64,000 nucleotides of DNA from Paramoeba atlantica (GCA_977017575.1 CDRNVI010000056.1:310001-374000); one strand, 5' to 3'. Positions 9,032-19,593 are shown, counted from the first letter of the stretch. The notes: generated from the sequence alone by a model not told the origin. Made by a program: numbers and translations.

Positions 9032-9546
9032 GGGAGGGGGGGGGGAATGGATGGAAGGGGGTTATTTTTTTGCTTTTCGAGAAGAGGTGAGTGATGAAAA
9101 AAGATGCAGGTGTGGGGGTACAGAGATTTTTTTTCTCGGTAAGATAGAGGAAACGTGAGGAAGAGGGTTTTAAAAGATAAAGATTTGGAGAGGGGGGTAG
9201 AGGAAATGGATAAGGGTGTGTGCTTCACCATTTTCACTATTGTCTTGTGTTTTGCATGAAAATAAGTGTCACAATAAAAGAAGATGCCCAACCATGTGCT
9301 TCGGGTTAGGAAAGTAACGCACAAGAGTATGACATGCCGATTGATTTTGAGAATTTCTAAACGATTGGACCCCACATTCTGTGTTCTTCGAAATTTTTGG
9401 GCACTCGCGTCGTTCACGGACGTCTCACATGGAATATCTGGTGGGTGCGTTGAATACGACGTGGGATTTCTATGAATCATTCATTCCCTTCAACATCCTA
9501 CTCCTCTTTTTTTTCAATACCCCTTTCCTTTCGCCTCCCCTTCCCC
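9032..9546. other. Intergenic spacer
   Basis: A/G-rich then pyrimidine-rich sequence between adenylate kinase and the next + strand gene. The last 60 bases are a pyrimidine tract of the kind that would guide trans-splicing. No other gene seen. Confidence 0.5.
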
Positions 9547-12500
9547 ATGGCTTCACCCAAACAACGAAATGTCTCCATCGCTGACCCGTCTTCTGCTGAG
9601 GTACGACCCTCCGCCTTACCCTCTCATACCTTATTCTGTGCCGGGGTGATTCTTCCTGACCCTCGATACTTGCTTTTACCCCCACAGCCTCCTTGGAACC
9701 CATCTGAAGGAAAAGAAAAAAAATCACAGCCTCCCGAAAATAACATGGAAGCCACTGCCACAAATGAAAACGCAGAAGAGGGAGAAAAAGGTGTTGGAGA
9801 AAAACTCTCGAGGTTATCATTTCCTCCTTTAGTTCTTCCTTTAAATTATGAAGCCATGCTGCAACGCCCTTCGTATGTTTTTAACCCCAGCGTTTCTTCT
9901 GCTTCTTCTTCTCTCATACGCTATGAGTTTAGCATTCGAGAAAACTTGGCCCCGAGAGCAAAAGAAGAGGGAAGAAAAGAAGAAGATGAAACTCTGGGGG
10001 CTCCCCTTTTTGTGATTCACGTTGAGGACGACAGCAAACGCCCGATGGTGGGAAACTCACTACAGGAGGTCGTGTCGATTCTGCATGGTCGATTACATCC
10101 GAAGGTGGGCCATACTAAAACTGAAAATAAAGAAATTAAGGAAAACAGCGAAAAAAATATGGAAAACAGCGAAAAAAATATGGAAAACAATGAAATTAAG
10201 GAAAATAAGGAAAACAAATCCAATGAATCACAAAGCGTGAGTCTTGAAATTGCCATGAGTGTCTTTGGGTTGTTCGAGCCCTCGATACGAAACGCGATTG
10301 AAAATCTTCCAGGCTATCGAAAGGCAATGGCGGCGGTGTTGCCGGAGGAGTGGAAGAGGCGAATGGAAGAGGAGGCCAAGGGGGAGGAGGGAGAAAAAGA
10401 AGAAAACAAAAAAAGGGAAGAAAGGACGAAAAACGAAAAAGGGGAGGCGGAGGTCACCATTGCATTGCATCGCACCTTGTTGGGTGAAAAAAGAAAAACA
10501 GCGAAAAAAGAAAGAGGAGGAAAACGCGGGAAGGAAATGCTGGGAAAAAAAGGAACGAAAGGAGAGTGGGAAAAGGTGGAGGCAGGGGAGAAAACGAAGC
10601 GGGTGAGGAAAGGAAAGGTTTCAGCGAGCAGTGCAAGCTGTACGCTGGATACAAAAGTGCGACCTGTGAATCAGTTTACGGAGGAAGTGTCAAAAGCGGT
10701 GAGTTCTGTGTCAGGTCATGATGGGAATAGTCTAGACGGTAAACCGAATGAGGACGGCGTCTCTTTTTTGGGTGATGTAAAGGAAAATTCCGCGAGTGGA
10801 TTAGATTTTAGACGCGATACCGTAGAATTGGGAAGTACACAGCTTTCGGAATCTAAAAACGTTATCTTGAGACAACCGGTGAATGACGCAAAATCTGAGA
10901 GCTTGTTAAAAGCAAAAAGAATACGCACGAAACCTCCTGCTTCTATTAACAAGGGAGTGGATCGAAAGCCACGAAAACTAGCTGCTAAAAAAGGATCCGA
11001 TGCAATTTTATTGAATGCAACCAAGTCTGAACAAACGACGCTTTCCCTCAACGACGCATCACCCAAGACAACAAAACCTATCAGAAAGAAAACGAAAAGA
11101 AAACAATCCTTTGACACCAGCATCAACGCAGATCCCCAATCTATCTCTGAAAATACAAATCAAAAAATAGTGTATTGCCCAAAATGTCGTCTTCTAACTC
11201 CCTATTGTCCTATTACAGGAAAATCCCACATACCTCAACAGAAAATCGAGACAACCCAATCTTCTTTATCCTGGGCGTCTAAATCTTCCCCTCGCCCAAG
11301 TGTGCTACAACTGGTCGAAAACAAAGAACTTTCTCCCAATAAAACGACAAAGGGCATAAGCTTGGAAGAAATTCCACTTTTAGAAGTGTTTGGAAGAAAA
11401 CCCGATTCACAAAGTGGGCGCAGAGTAAAATGGCGTCCTGGCGCCTTAGAAGATATTACTGTGACTTCTGTACCGAAAAAAGAAGCGCGGGGACGAAAGT
11501 CACAGGATCTTTCCTTAAAAAAAGATTCCAAAGCAAAGTTTGTGCCTCAGATGGCGACCCTTGCCGATTCACTTGCAATGTTTCGTAGCGTAAGCAGTGC
11601 TCACACAAGCGAAGGTAAGGACAGCCAAGAATTTTCCAAAAAAGATACTCTCATCTCAAATGTCTCTTTTGGGAACAAAGAAGTGAAGAAACGAAGAACA
11701 AAGAAAAAGGGTCCAAGTCAAGCGGAGGACGTAAAAACAAATGACCTCTCCACGGATACAGTCTCGACTACCGAACACAAGGAAGAAACGAAATCACAAA
11801 AAGAAACCGAGCTTGATACCGTTTCTACGACGGCTCAAACACTTCCCCCTCCGCGGTTGCGTCCATGTGTATCCAAACTCACCCAGCAACAGGCTCGAAA
11901 AGAGTTACTGCGGCTAAAGGAAGAAGCCTTACGTTCTTCCCTCCTCGACACAAAAACAAAAGTATCGAGCTCCAGTACAGCGGACGACCCCACAAGTCAA
12001 ACCAGCCAAGAGGGTTTAAATGTTTCTCCTGCTGAAAATACGAAACCTGAAGCCTCTGAATCTGAACGCCCTGAAAAGGAAAATACACACTTAACGGGGA
12101 CTACCGCATCCGAAAACGATAACACAGGCGTTGAAAAAGACTCTGAAACGGTTCTACCCCTTGAAGAGGGCCCAGAAACCCAAAATGCATCCCTTTCGAC
12201 GGTTTCCTCCTTAACACCCGCTTCTTCTTCTTTTTCTTCATCTTTAGCTCAAAACATTTCTCTCACTCACAAAAACAAAACGTTATCCCCTCCCCACCAC
12301 AACATGCCTGTGGCCCAGTGGGTGAGACAAACCTGTGAGCGCTGTCTTTCCCTATCCCACCCGAAACTACGGATGGACCATTTTCTGTCTCTCCTGCAAA
12401 CCCTTGCCCTCACGGAGAGAGAAAAGCTTTCGCTCGGGTCGGCTTACAATGAGCATTTGGGGGAAATGCGTCGAACGGGGAAAACCAAAACAGCAATTTC

Positions 12501-12717
12501 AAAGTTAAAAGTACCAAAAGGCAAAGGCAAAGGGGGTGGAAGAGAAAAAGAGAGTGAAAACAAAGTCGATACCGATGAAAGCGTTAAGGAAATCACGACA
12601 GAGGCGCAAAATGTGGATGGGGAGGAAAATTTTTGCAGCTTGAAAACCGATGGGACACTGGAGATTGAAGTCAACACAACGCCTTTAGAAGGGAAGACTT
12701 CGACGGTCCATGAGTAG
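9547..12717 (+). CDS. Large low-complexity Lys/Glu/Ser-rich protein, function unknown
   Basis: A single open frame of 1056 residues from the ATG at 9547 (an in-frame ATG at 9472 would add 25 residues). I favour 9547 because the pyrimidine tract ends just before it. The N-terminal 150 residues are the most ordered part (HTLFCAGVILPDPRYLLLPP; LNYEAMLQRPSYVFNPSVSS). The rest is charged and repetitive: a short NSEKNMENSEKNME repeat, KEKE stretches, many basic clusters (GRKSQDLSLKKDSK, KKRRTKKKG). One possible zinc-binding patch, YCPKCRLLTPYCPITGK, lies near residue 540. No membrane segments or signal peptide. The long continuous frame shows it is a real gene, but I do not recognise the family. 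A nuclear or cytoskeletal scaffold is possible, only as inference. Confidence 0.8.
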   Translation: MASPKQRNVSIADPSSAEVRPSALPSHTLFCAGVILPDPRYLLLPPQPPWNPSEGKEKKSQPPENNMEATATNENAEEGEKGVGEKLSRLSFPPLVLPLNYEAMLQRPSYVFNPSVSSASSSLIRYEFSIRENLAPRAKEEGRKEEDETLGAPLFVIHVEDDSKRPMVGNSLQEVVSILHGRLHPKVGHTKTENKEIKENSEKNMENSEKNMENNEIKENKENKSNESQSVSLEIAMSVFGLFEPSIRNAIENLPGYRKAMAAVLPEEWKRRMEEEAKGEEGEKEENKKREERTKNEKGEAEVTIALHRTLLGEKRKTAKKERGGKRGKEMLGKKGTKGEWEKVEAGEKTKRVRKGKVSASSASCTLDTKVRPVNQFTEEVSKAVSSVSGHDGNSLDGKPNEDGVSFLGDVKENSASGLDFRRDTVELGSTQLSESKNVILRQPVNDAKSESLLKAKRIRTKPPASINKGVDRKPRKLAAKKGSDAILLNATKSEQTTLSLNDASPKTTKPIRKKTKRKQSFDTSINADPQSISENTNQKIVYCPKCRLLTPYCPITGKSHIPQQKIETTQSSLSWASKSSPRPSVLQLVENKELSPNKTTKGISLEEIPLLEVFGRKPDSQSGRRVKWRPGALEDITVTSVPKKEARGRKSQDLSLKKDSKAKFVPQMATLADSLAMFRSVSSAHTSEGKDSQEFSKKDTLISNVSFGNKEVKKRRTKKKGPSQAEDVKTNDLSTDTVSTTEHKEETKSQKETELDTVSTTAQTLPPPRLRPCVSKLTQQQARKELLRLKEEALRSSLLDTKTKVSSSSTADDPTSQTSQEGLNVSPAENTKPEASESERPEKENTHLTGTTASENDNTGVEKDSETVLPLEEGPETQNASLSTVSSLTPASSSFSSSLAQNISLTHKNKTLSPPHHNMPVAQWVRQTCERCLSLSHPKLRMDHFLSLLQTLALTEREKLSLGSAYNEHLGEMRRTGKTKTAISKLKVPKGKGKGGGREKESENKVDTDESVKEITTEAQNVDGEENFCSLKTDGTLEIEVNTTPLEGKTSTVHE

Positions 12718-13202
12718 TTTTGTCTCATTTTTTGTGTCTCGTTTTTTGTTCAAAAATGGAGAGTTCGTTGGGAACACACTGAAAGGTGTGACTTCCTCGA
12801 GAAATAAAGTAGAGTTCCTCCAGAAATGATGTAAATGTATGTTAGAGTCGTATTCAAAAATACGCATTCTTCCTTTTCCAAAGAGAATCACTCACACGTA
12901 CAGGAAGAATAGCGTCAGGAATTAAATTCTTAGCAAAGCGCGCAGGTGTATGCGTTGTATTCATAATTCTATTACCATAGTCTAACTAGTATTTTAGTAT
13001 ATACTATAGTATACTATGAGATACTACTTTTCGAAGGTGTCTATAATCTTACTAAGTGTCTATAGAAATGTAGTTTTTCCCTGTATATGAATGGAAAGAT
13101 TTGTCTTTATTGCGACATTTAGGACTGGTACACAAGTATTGCTCAGCCTTTTTGTTTACACCTTATCACTTCCTTTAATCACCTTGTCACTCACTGTTTT
13201 AA
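12718..13202. other. Intergenic spacer, possible left end of a hAT element
   Basis: Contains a run of short palindromic TAGTATACTATAGTATACTA-like sequence near 12990-13020, similar in style to the TATAGTACTATAA repeats around the hAT element at 26.4-28.9 kb. It may be the terminal region of the truncated hAT gene that follows. Confidence 0.4.
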
Positions 13203-14468
13203 ATGACGCAACGTTCAAAGAACTCGGAAAGCGCACCTTCAACCCCCACCCCCGAAAACACAAGAAAGCGACCGTCAGCACGGGAGCATCGCGAGAGAGT
13301 AGCCGCAATTACGTCACAGTTAGAGGAGACACCTTCCCAAGTAGCGTTAAGTGCGTCCCTCTCTCCGCTTGAAGAGGAGAATGCTCTCCAGAGAAAGAGA
13401 AAAAGCAACTGCGGGAACGATCCACTCGCTTATGGAAGCCTCCGTCGACAGCAGCAATTAACGTACGAGCGATGCGATCTCGGCGTTGAGTCCTCTGGAA
13501 AATTGTGCCTCGAGTGGGCTCGGAAAAACGTCTCAGGCATCCGGAATGATGCTATGGGCCACTCACAGCATGTTCGATGTAAAGTATGTGGGTGGGTGAC
13601 CCATAGCAAGGGGGGGAATTTTTGTTATAAACATTTGAAAGAGTGCTGCTCGAAGGCGCAGCAGGGGATGGAAGACTCCAGTGAAGTTGCAAATCCCAAG
13701 TCTCTAGAGGTGTACATCTCCGAAGCTCTCCCATGTTTCGCAGCTCAGAGCAATCTTTCTACCGAAGGATTCCTCGAGTGCGTAAAGAACTTATTTCAAG
13801 AATTTCCCCCCGACATACATCCTTCAGAAGCTGCATCGATCCTTCCTTCTCCTCGCGAATTTCATATCAGTGAACGTCGAATTGCCGACATGATCTGGGA
13901 AGACATTCGACGAACCATAGATGGAGCTAAATTCTTTGGTCTCGCCATCGACGGTGGAGTTGAAAGGGTTCTTAGCGAACATGTACTTATCGCCATTTTG
14001 TATGTTGTGGATCGCCACTTTATTCTCCCACCTATCTACCACCCTAAGCACAAATCATTTAACGGTAGCGAGATGGCACAATCCCTGATAGAAGTACTTC
14101 GGTCATGCCTCTCCGAGAGCCGACTCCTAAAGTTGCGATTCATAATGGCAGACGGAGCCCCAGTAAATAGTGTGGCTAGGCAGGAAATAGAAACCACTAT
14201 GTTAGGCATTCGTGACTCTCTTGTTTCCGCAGAGGAAGAATTTTACTCGCGCCTCAGCTCTATCGGAAGCACGGACCGGGAGAACATTGTAATTGGCGTG
14301 ACGAAGCACTGTCCACGTGTCGAGCTATTACCATGCTTCGGACACTTGTTTCATAATATGGCCAAAGATGCAATGCAGCACTACGCAAATCTGCCAATTA
14401 TGAAAGTAAGAACATACTTCTCCAGGATCTTCTATGCAGGGGACCGTGTGGGGGCAAAGAAGGGGTAG
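13203..14468 (+). pseudogene. hAT-like transposase, C-terminally truncated
   Basis: A 421-residue frame. The N-terminus is Ser/Thr/Pro-rich and basic. A BED-type zinc finger follows (HVRCKVCGWVTHSKGGNFCYKHLKECC region, residues about 120-150). Then comes an RNase H-like segment with FGLAIDGGVE, FIMADGAPVN and LLPCFGHLFHNMAKDAM, which fit the first D, second D and the C/H block of hAT proteins. The C-terminal dimerisation domain with the last acidic residue is missing: the frame ends at 14466 and LRR-cluster sequence begins at once. The element was therefore cut during growth of the LRR cluster and cannot be autonomous. Confidence 0.7.
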
Positions 14469-14551
14469 TATTTCGGAATAATTACGTGCTTCATAATTTG
14501 ATTACTTTTTAGAAGCACAAATTTGTACTTCATTCTTGTTTCACATTTTTG

Positions 14552-15253
14552 ATGCTTCCATTATGCTTTTGTGAAGACCCAAGTGCACGAGTGAGCCGCC
14601 CAGGAAAGGTGCGAGGATCCAACTTACCGCAAGAATACGAACTCGCACGATTTTTTCAAAATATTACAAACCCTAGATCTTCATGGAAGACGTCCACGTT
14701 TGCGTGTGAGTGGGAATGTGTGACCTGTGATCAAGACTTAAAAGTGGCGCGTATTCAAGCCCATAGGCCGTATAGCAAAAGGAAACTGGAAGGATCGTTT
14801 CAATGGGAATACCTGTGTCACACAACACGTAAATTTTTTATGTATGGTAATAAACTTACTGGAACTGTGCCACTCGATCTTCTTCCCTCCCCACTGACTA
14901 GTTTTGACATAGGAGACAACACTATTTCGGGCGAATGCGATTTAACATATTTGCCTCCGCTCATGGAGATATTTTCCGTATGCAAAAACATGTTTCACGG
15001 ACGTGTGGATCTTACCCATTTGCCTTTGACTTTGACATATTTGCGAATGGATTCCAATCAGTTTTCCGGGGAGCTTGACCTCACGCGTCTACCTAAAAAT
15101 ATGAAAGGGTTACAGTTGTCGCACAATCGTTTTAGTGGACCGCTTGATCTACGGTATTTACCGTTATCCATCGAAACTCTCGAATGCCATGAAAACAAAT
15201 TCTCTGGTCCTGTGTTATTTGACCCTCGAACCAGAAAGCTTGTTCGAATTTAA
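14552..15253 (+). CDS. Leucine-rich repeat protein, subfamily A, copy 1
   Basis: A 233-residue protein starting at ATG 14552 (MLPLCFCEDPSARV). A conserved N-terminal cap contains LPQEYELARFFQNITNPRSS and ends in CEWECVTCDQD, resembling LRR N-caps with W-x-x-V-x-C. About six LRRs of 23-24 residues follow, each built on the pattern LP-x-x-L-x-x-L-x-x-x-x-N-x-F-S-G (for example MDSNQFSGELDLTRLPKNM). No signal peptide, anchor or membrane segment is evident, so an intracellular adaptor role is plausible. Ligand unknown. Nearly identical to copy 2 at 15891 over its first 55 residues and last 70, with more differences in the central repeats, as expected for recombining or diversifying paralogues. 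Confidence 0.85.
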   Translation: MLPLCFCEDPSARVSRPGKVRGSNLPQEYELARFFQNITNPRSSWKTSTFACEWECVTCDQDLKVARIQAHRPYSKRKLEGSFQWEYLCHTTRKFFMYGNKLTGTVPLDLLPSPLTSFDIGDNTISGECDLTYLPPLMEIFSVCKNMFHGRVDLTHLPLTLTYLRMDSNQFSGELDLTRLPKNMKGLQLSHNRFSGPLDLRYLPLSIETLECHENKFSGPVLFDPRTRKLVRI

Positions 15254-15588
15254 ATTAGCAAACAATACCGAGTTCTATGGTGAATTGTGAAAGAACTCTT
15301 TCGAAAGCGTTCAAAGCAGTGTACTAAAGCAGTGTTCATAAACGTGAGGGTATGTTCGTGTGATTTTGCTTTTTTTCTCCATTTCTTTTGAAAAGTAAGC
15401 TTGTTTTGTATTTTGAGTTCCTAACCCGATCGACTATCATAGTTGGAATTTCTCAATAATTACATTTTCCTTTCGACGACTGATGTTTGCTTCTCCTTTC
15501 TCGTTTTCTTTTCTTATTTTTCAGCAGGTACATTATTTTTTAGATCTTCTTTTCTTGTCCTCTGTTTTACAATGCCGACTGTTATACA
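15254..15588 (+). other. LRR-cluster spacer with trans-splice acceptor-like tract
   Basis: The spacer recurs after each A gene (16590-16975, 19260-19570). It contains a long pyrimidine tract ending TTATTTTTCAG near 15525, the likely SL addition site for the B-type gene that follows. Confidence 0.5.
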
Positions 15589-15714
15589 ATGCCGACTTGC
15601 TTTTCACTCCCTGTTCTAGCCACCTCTGACGAAGACCAGCTTAAACACGATTCACATCGAAAACGTCGTCGAGAGGACGAATCTTTGAGCGCAACTCCGA
15701 AGACCACAACCTAG
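15589..15714 (+). pseudogene. LRR subfamily B, copy 1, N-terminal fragment
   Basis: Starts MPTCFSLPVLATSDEDQ, followed by a basic HRKRRREDES stretch like the B genes at 16976 and 21582. It runs only 41 codons before a TAG supplied by an inserted palindrome at 15712. Only the N-terminus remains, and the next A gene begins about 180 bp later. Confidence 0.75.
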
Positions 15715-15794
15715 TTATCTGTCGCACCCCTACCCCCCCTAGTTATCTGTCACCTTTTCTCGGAAAGTAGCGACAGATAACTAGGGGGGGGTAC
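15712..15794. repeat. Palindromic insertion in LRR copy B1
   Basis: Arms of TAGTTATCTGTCGC and its complement, with an internal extra TAGTTATCTGTCAC, mark a short foldback element at the point where copy B1 is cut and copy A2 begins. Confidence 0.65.
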
Positions 15795-15890
15795 AGTTAA
15801 ATATTATTCCGCACCCCGGGTTACATGCTTCATAATTTGATTACTTTTTAGAAGCACAAATTTGTACTTCATTCTCGTTTCACATTTTTG

Positions 15891-16589
15891 ATGCTTCCAT
15901 TATGCTTTTGTGAAGACCCAAGTGCACGAGTGAGCCGCCCAGGAAAGGTGCGAGGATCCAACTTACCGCAAGAATACGAACTCGCACGATTTTTTCAAAA
16001 TATTACAAACCCTAGATCTTCATGGAAGACGTCCACGTTTGCGTGTGAGTGGGATTGTGTGACCTGTGATCAAGACTTAAAAGTGGAGCGCATTAAAGCT
16101 TCTTATCCGTATGCTGCAAAAAAACTGGAAGGATCGATTCAATGGGAATACCTGTGTCACACAACGCGTAAATTTTATCTGTATCGCAATAAACTTACTG
16201 GAACTGTGCCACTCGACCTTCTTCCCTCCCAACTGACTGAGTTTGACGTAACATACAACACTTTTTCAGGGGAATTGGATTTAACGCATTTGCCTGCAGC
16301 TATGGAGGCACTTTTCTTATCCAAAAACATGTTTCAGGGACGTGTGGATCTTACCCATCTGCCTTTGACTTTGACAAATTTTCGAATGAGTTCTAATCAG
16401 TTTTCCGGGGAGCTTGACCTCACGCGCCTACCCAAAAATATGAAATGCTTACAAATGTCACACAATCGTTTTAGTGGACCGCTTGATTTGCGGTACTTAC
16501 CGTTATCCCTCAGAAATCTCGAATATCATGAAAATAGATTCTCTGGTCCTGTGTTATTTGACCAGAAGGCTTGTTCAAATTTAAATTAG
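15891..16589 (+). CDS. Leucine-rich repeat protein, subfamily A, copy 2
   Basis: A 232-residue paralogue of the gene at 14552, starting at the ATG at 15891. Same N-cap (LPQEYELARFFQNITN; CEWDCVTCDQD) and about six LRRs with the FSGELDLTHLP-type core. Most substitutions against copy 1 sit in the variable positions of the central repeats (for example YNTFSGELDLTHLPAAMEAL versus the matching repeat of copy 1), leaving the frame intact. The C-terminus differs by a short indel (FDQKACSNLN). No signal peptide or membrane helix. Probably functional; its partner is unknown. Confidence 0.85.
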   Translation: MLPLCFCEDPSARVSRPGKVRGSNLPQEYELARFFQNITNPRSSWKTSTFACEWDCVTCDQDLKVERIKASYPYAAKKLEGSIQWEYLCHTTRKFYLYRNKLTGTVPLDLLPSQLTEFDVTYNTFSGELDLTHLPAAMEALFLSKNMFQGRVDLTHLPLTLTNFRMSSNQFSGELDLTRLPKNMKCLQMSHNRFSGPLDLRYLPLSLRNLEYHENRFSGPVLFDQKACSNLN

Positions 16590-16865
16590 CAAACAATACC
16601 GAGTTCTATGGTGAATTACGAAAGAACACTTTCGAAAGCGTTCAAAGCAGTGTACGTGGGTGGTATCCAAATTGATATCTGATACTTCTTGTTCGCGAGA
16701 CCTTGATTCCATAAACGTGAGGGTCTTTTCGTATGATTTTGATTTTGTTCCCCATTTCTTTTCGAAATAACCTTCTTTTTTCTGAGTTCCTAACCCGATA
16801 GACTATCATAGTTGGAATTCCTCAACAATTTCTTTTTCCTTTTAACGACTGATGTTTGCTTCTCC

Positions 16866-16893
16866 TTTCTCATTTTCTTTTCTTATTTTTCAG
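16866..16893 (+). promoter_or_regulatory. Probable trans-splice acceptor (pyrimidine tract and AG) for LRR copy B2
   Basis: A pyrimidine tract ends TTATTTTTCAG at 16893, 83 bases before the ATG at 16976. The same sequence lies before copies B1 and near 19570. The role is inferred from the likely euglenozoan origin. Confidence 0.5.
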
Positions 16894-16975
16894 CACATAT
16901 ATTATTTTTTGGATATAGCTTTATTTTCTTGTCTTCTGTTTTCAACGTAGAATCTCCTAAAGTACACAACATACA

Positions 16976-17440
16976 ATGTGGACTTTCTTTTCACTCCCTG
17001 TTCTAGCCACCGCTGACGAAGACCCGCTTAAACACGACTTACATCGAAAACGTCGCCGAGAGGATGAATCTTTGAGCGCAACTCCGAAGAGCACAATCTC
17101 CCTGTCCTCCAAGAAGTACTCCCGTGGTTCTCTCCTCCCTGTCGAGTATGATTTAGAACGCCTGATTCAAAACATTTCGAATCCCCATCCGAGTTGGAAG
17201 AGTAGTACTCCTGCGTGTGAGTGGAGAGGGATTAAATGCAGCGACTCATTTTCCGAAATTCGGTCATCCGAAAATGCATACGAACAACAAGGAACTTTTC
17301 AAGGAACGACACACTACGGGGAGAGCGCTCCGAAACACAAGCGTACTAAGGGCATTCAAGTTGTGACTTCCATTGCATGGGGGCTTTATGAAATAGAAAT
17401 GTCTCATAATCCCAAAGGACCGCTTTTTCTGTTTTTTTAA
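16976..17440 (+). pseudogene. LRR subfamily B, copy 2, truncated
   Basis: Begins MWTFFSLPVLATADEDP, then a basic RKRRRED cluster, then the N-cap LLPVEYDLERLIQNISNPHP with CEWRGIKCSD. The frame is intact to residue 148 and then leaves the family at GPL, where copy B3 continues with RWEFLPSTL. It ends seven codons later. No LRRs remain, so it is probably a pseudogene or a decoy N-terminal domain. The N-terminus could be read as a weak signal peptide, but the following basic cluster argues for nuclear or cytoplasmic location. Confidence 0.7.
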
Positions 17441-17964
17441 TGCCCAGCATCACGATTCATCTTCTTGGCGATCTGGACGTCGGCTGTATTTTCCGGCATG
17501 ATGGGAACATGTTCTCACTATTTGGACGATATGCCATTCACATGAAATCCAAAATCTTGGTAATTGTGCTTCCTTTTTCACGTCATATTTCGAAGCCATA
17601 ACTTCCTATGTTGCTTTATTTTTTTTCTAGGGGCGCTTTCTTGGACGGCGAATCCGCGGCATTCAATTTGCCTTCAGGGAAACTCTACTTCAAATTGGTG
17701 TGTAAGCGTACCCCATATACGGTTGATAATTTTACACGCTTCATGAGATCGACAGTATCCATTCATGAGTGCCGTTCTCGCAGGAAGACAATCCATTGCA
17801 ACGATCATTTTTGAAATTGCCACGTACGAATATGTTTTCAGAAAAATGTGAATGACGTTTTCTACCGCTAGGAGCTCTAAATGAAATGCACTCAACTCGG
17901 CTTCTTTCATTGTATTTTCCTCCGCCCAGAGACCGTACAGTCTGCCAAACGTGTCAAAACAAAA
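17441..17964 (+). other. Non-LRR segment with a candidate GT-AG intron
   Basis: Sequence foreign to the LRR cluster. A frame from ATG 17441 (MPSITIHLLGDLDVGCIF...) runs to GTAATTGT near 17562. A pyrimidine-rich stretch ending TTTTTTCTAG at 17630 then reopens a frame (GRFLGRRIRGIQFAFRETLL) ending TAA. This could be a two-exon gene fragment of about 64 codons or chance. A minus-strand frame at 17674-18030 overlaps it and I do not favour it. Confidence 0.3.
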
Positions 17965-19260
17965 TCCATTATGCTTTTGTGAAGACCCAAGTGCACGCGT
18001 GAGCCGCCCAGGAAAGGTGCGAGGAGCCAACTTACCACAAGAATACGAACTCGCACGATTTTTTCAAAATATTACAAACCCTAGATCTTCATAGAAGACG
18101 TCCACGTTTGCGTGTGAGTGGGATTGTGTGACCTGTGATCAAGACTTAAAAGTGGAGCGCATTAAAGCTTCTTATTCGTATGCTGCAAAAAAACTGGAAG
18201 GATCGATTCAATGGGAATACCTGTGTCACACAACACGTAAATTTTATCTGTATCGCAATGAAATTACTGGAACTGTGTCACTCGACCTTCTTCCCTCCCA
18301 ACTGACTGAGTTTGACGTAACATACAACGCTTTTTCGGAAATTGGATTTAACGCATTTGCCTGCAGCTATGGAAGCACTTTTCTTATCCAGAAACATGTT
18401 TCAGAGACGTGTGGATCTTACCCATCTGCCTTTGACTTTGACAAATTTGCATAAAGATACAGTTTCTGTACCTTGTTGCCCTTCCTTTCTTTTCCCGGAA
18501 ACGGGCATATTCTTACTTTTAAATGCCCGTTTCCGGCTGACGGCTAGCTGGAACTGTCCCTCTTTGTCGCGGAAGTAGGGGACGCACTTCGCACTCCTCA
18601 CCCCTCGCCGGCTCGCTCTCTTCGAGTGAGCTTTCTTCCCTCCCCGGCTCTCCCCTTCTCGTGCTTTCTTCTCCCGGGAGCTATGCGCCATGGTGGCCTC
18701 CATTGAGGACCACTGGGCGTGCTACAGCGGGAGGACACGTTGTATGCGTGTATAGGGGATGCGAACTTGCCCCCCTCTCTCCCTACATACTGTAGCGAGT
18801 GCGGCGGTAACGGACCTCCCCATGATGCATCATGATCCACGGTAGACCATCTGACTACATGAACCCACGGCTTGACCGTGTTGCAGCATGAACCATGGCT
18901 ATACGTGCTGTAGCATGACCGATGGGCGACTCGTCTCCTACCTCGCACTCCACTCTCTGTGTGACACCCGTCGTATGCGGGTCATGCGCCGATGGTATCG
19001 GCCGTCACACAGAGAGACGTACCTCTGCGCCTCGAGCGTATGATGTCATATATGAGTTCTAATCAGTTTTCTGGGGAGCTTGACCTCACTCGTTTACCCA
19101 AAAATATGAAATGCTTACAAATGTCGCACAATCGTTTTAGTGGACCGCTTGATTTGCGGTACTTACCGTTATCCATCAGAAATCTCGTGCAAATGTCGTG
19201 CAAATAGATTCTCTGGTCCTGTGTTATTTGACTCTCGAACCAGAAGGCTTGTTCAAATTT
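17965..19260 (+). pseudogene. LRR subfamily A, copy 3, broken by an insertion
   Basis: Clearly homologous to copies A1 and A2 from the CEDPSARVSRPGKVRG stretch onward. Defects: a TGG to TAG change in the N-cap near 18092, a small deletion in the third repeat near 18340, and a 600-bp insertion at 18451-19050 in the middle of the fourth repeat. The remainder resumes at 19051 (MSSNQFSGELDLTRLPKNM) and ends near 19260. The ATG region is also replaced, with similarity starting 10 bp after the usual ATG. Not functional. Confidence 0.85.
18451..19050 (+). mobile_element. Retroposed insertion headed by 28 nt of SL-like sequence
   Basis: The LRR coding sequence stops after ACAAATTTGC and resumes at TATGAGTTCTAATCAG. 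The insert begins with the SL-like sequence lacking its first four bases (18451-18478), then a pyrimidine tract and about 550 bp of GC-rich non-coding sequence. That contains GCCCGTTTCCGG palindromes and CTCTCTGTGTGACACC / GGCCGTCACACAGAGAG arms at 18950-19020. No ORF seen. It resembles a cDNA of a trans-spliced non-coding RNA inserted into the LRR gene. Confidence 0.6.
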
Positions 19261-19593
19261 AAATTAGCAAACAATACCGAGTTCTATGGTGAATTGTGAA
19301 AGAACTCTTTCGAAAGCGTTCAAAGCAGTGTACGTGGGTTGTATCCAAAATGATGTCTGATGCTTCGTGTTCGCGAGACCTCGATGCCATAAACGTGAGG
19401 GTCTGCGCGTATGAGCTTGCATAATTTTGCTTTTGTTCTCCATTTCTTTTTAGAATTAGTGATTTTTTTGAAGTAAATTTAATAACCCGATAGGTGGAAG
19501 TTCTCAAGATTTGTTTTTTCCTTTTGATGACTGATGTTTGCTTCTCCTTTCTCGTTTTCTTATTTTTCAGCACATACATTATAATAATGTATC

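Noticed and set aside
13091-13372. A 93-codon frame before the hAT fragment
   Set aside because: It overlaps the transposase start in another frame and lacks features.
17674-18030. A 118-codon minus-strand gene
   Set aside because: It overlaps the start of the LRR A3 pseudogene on the other strand and has no recognisable motif.
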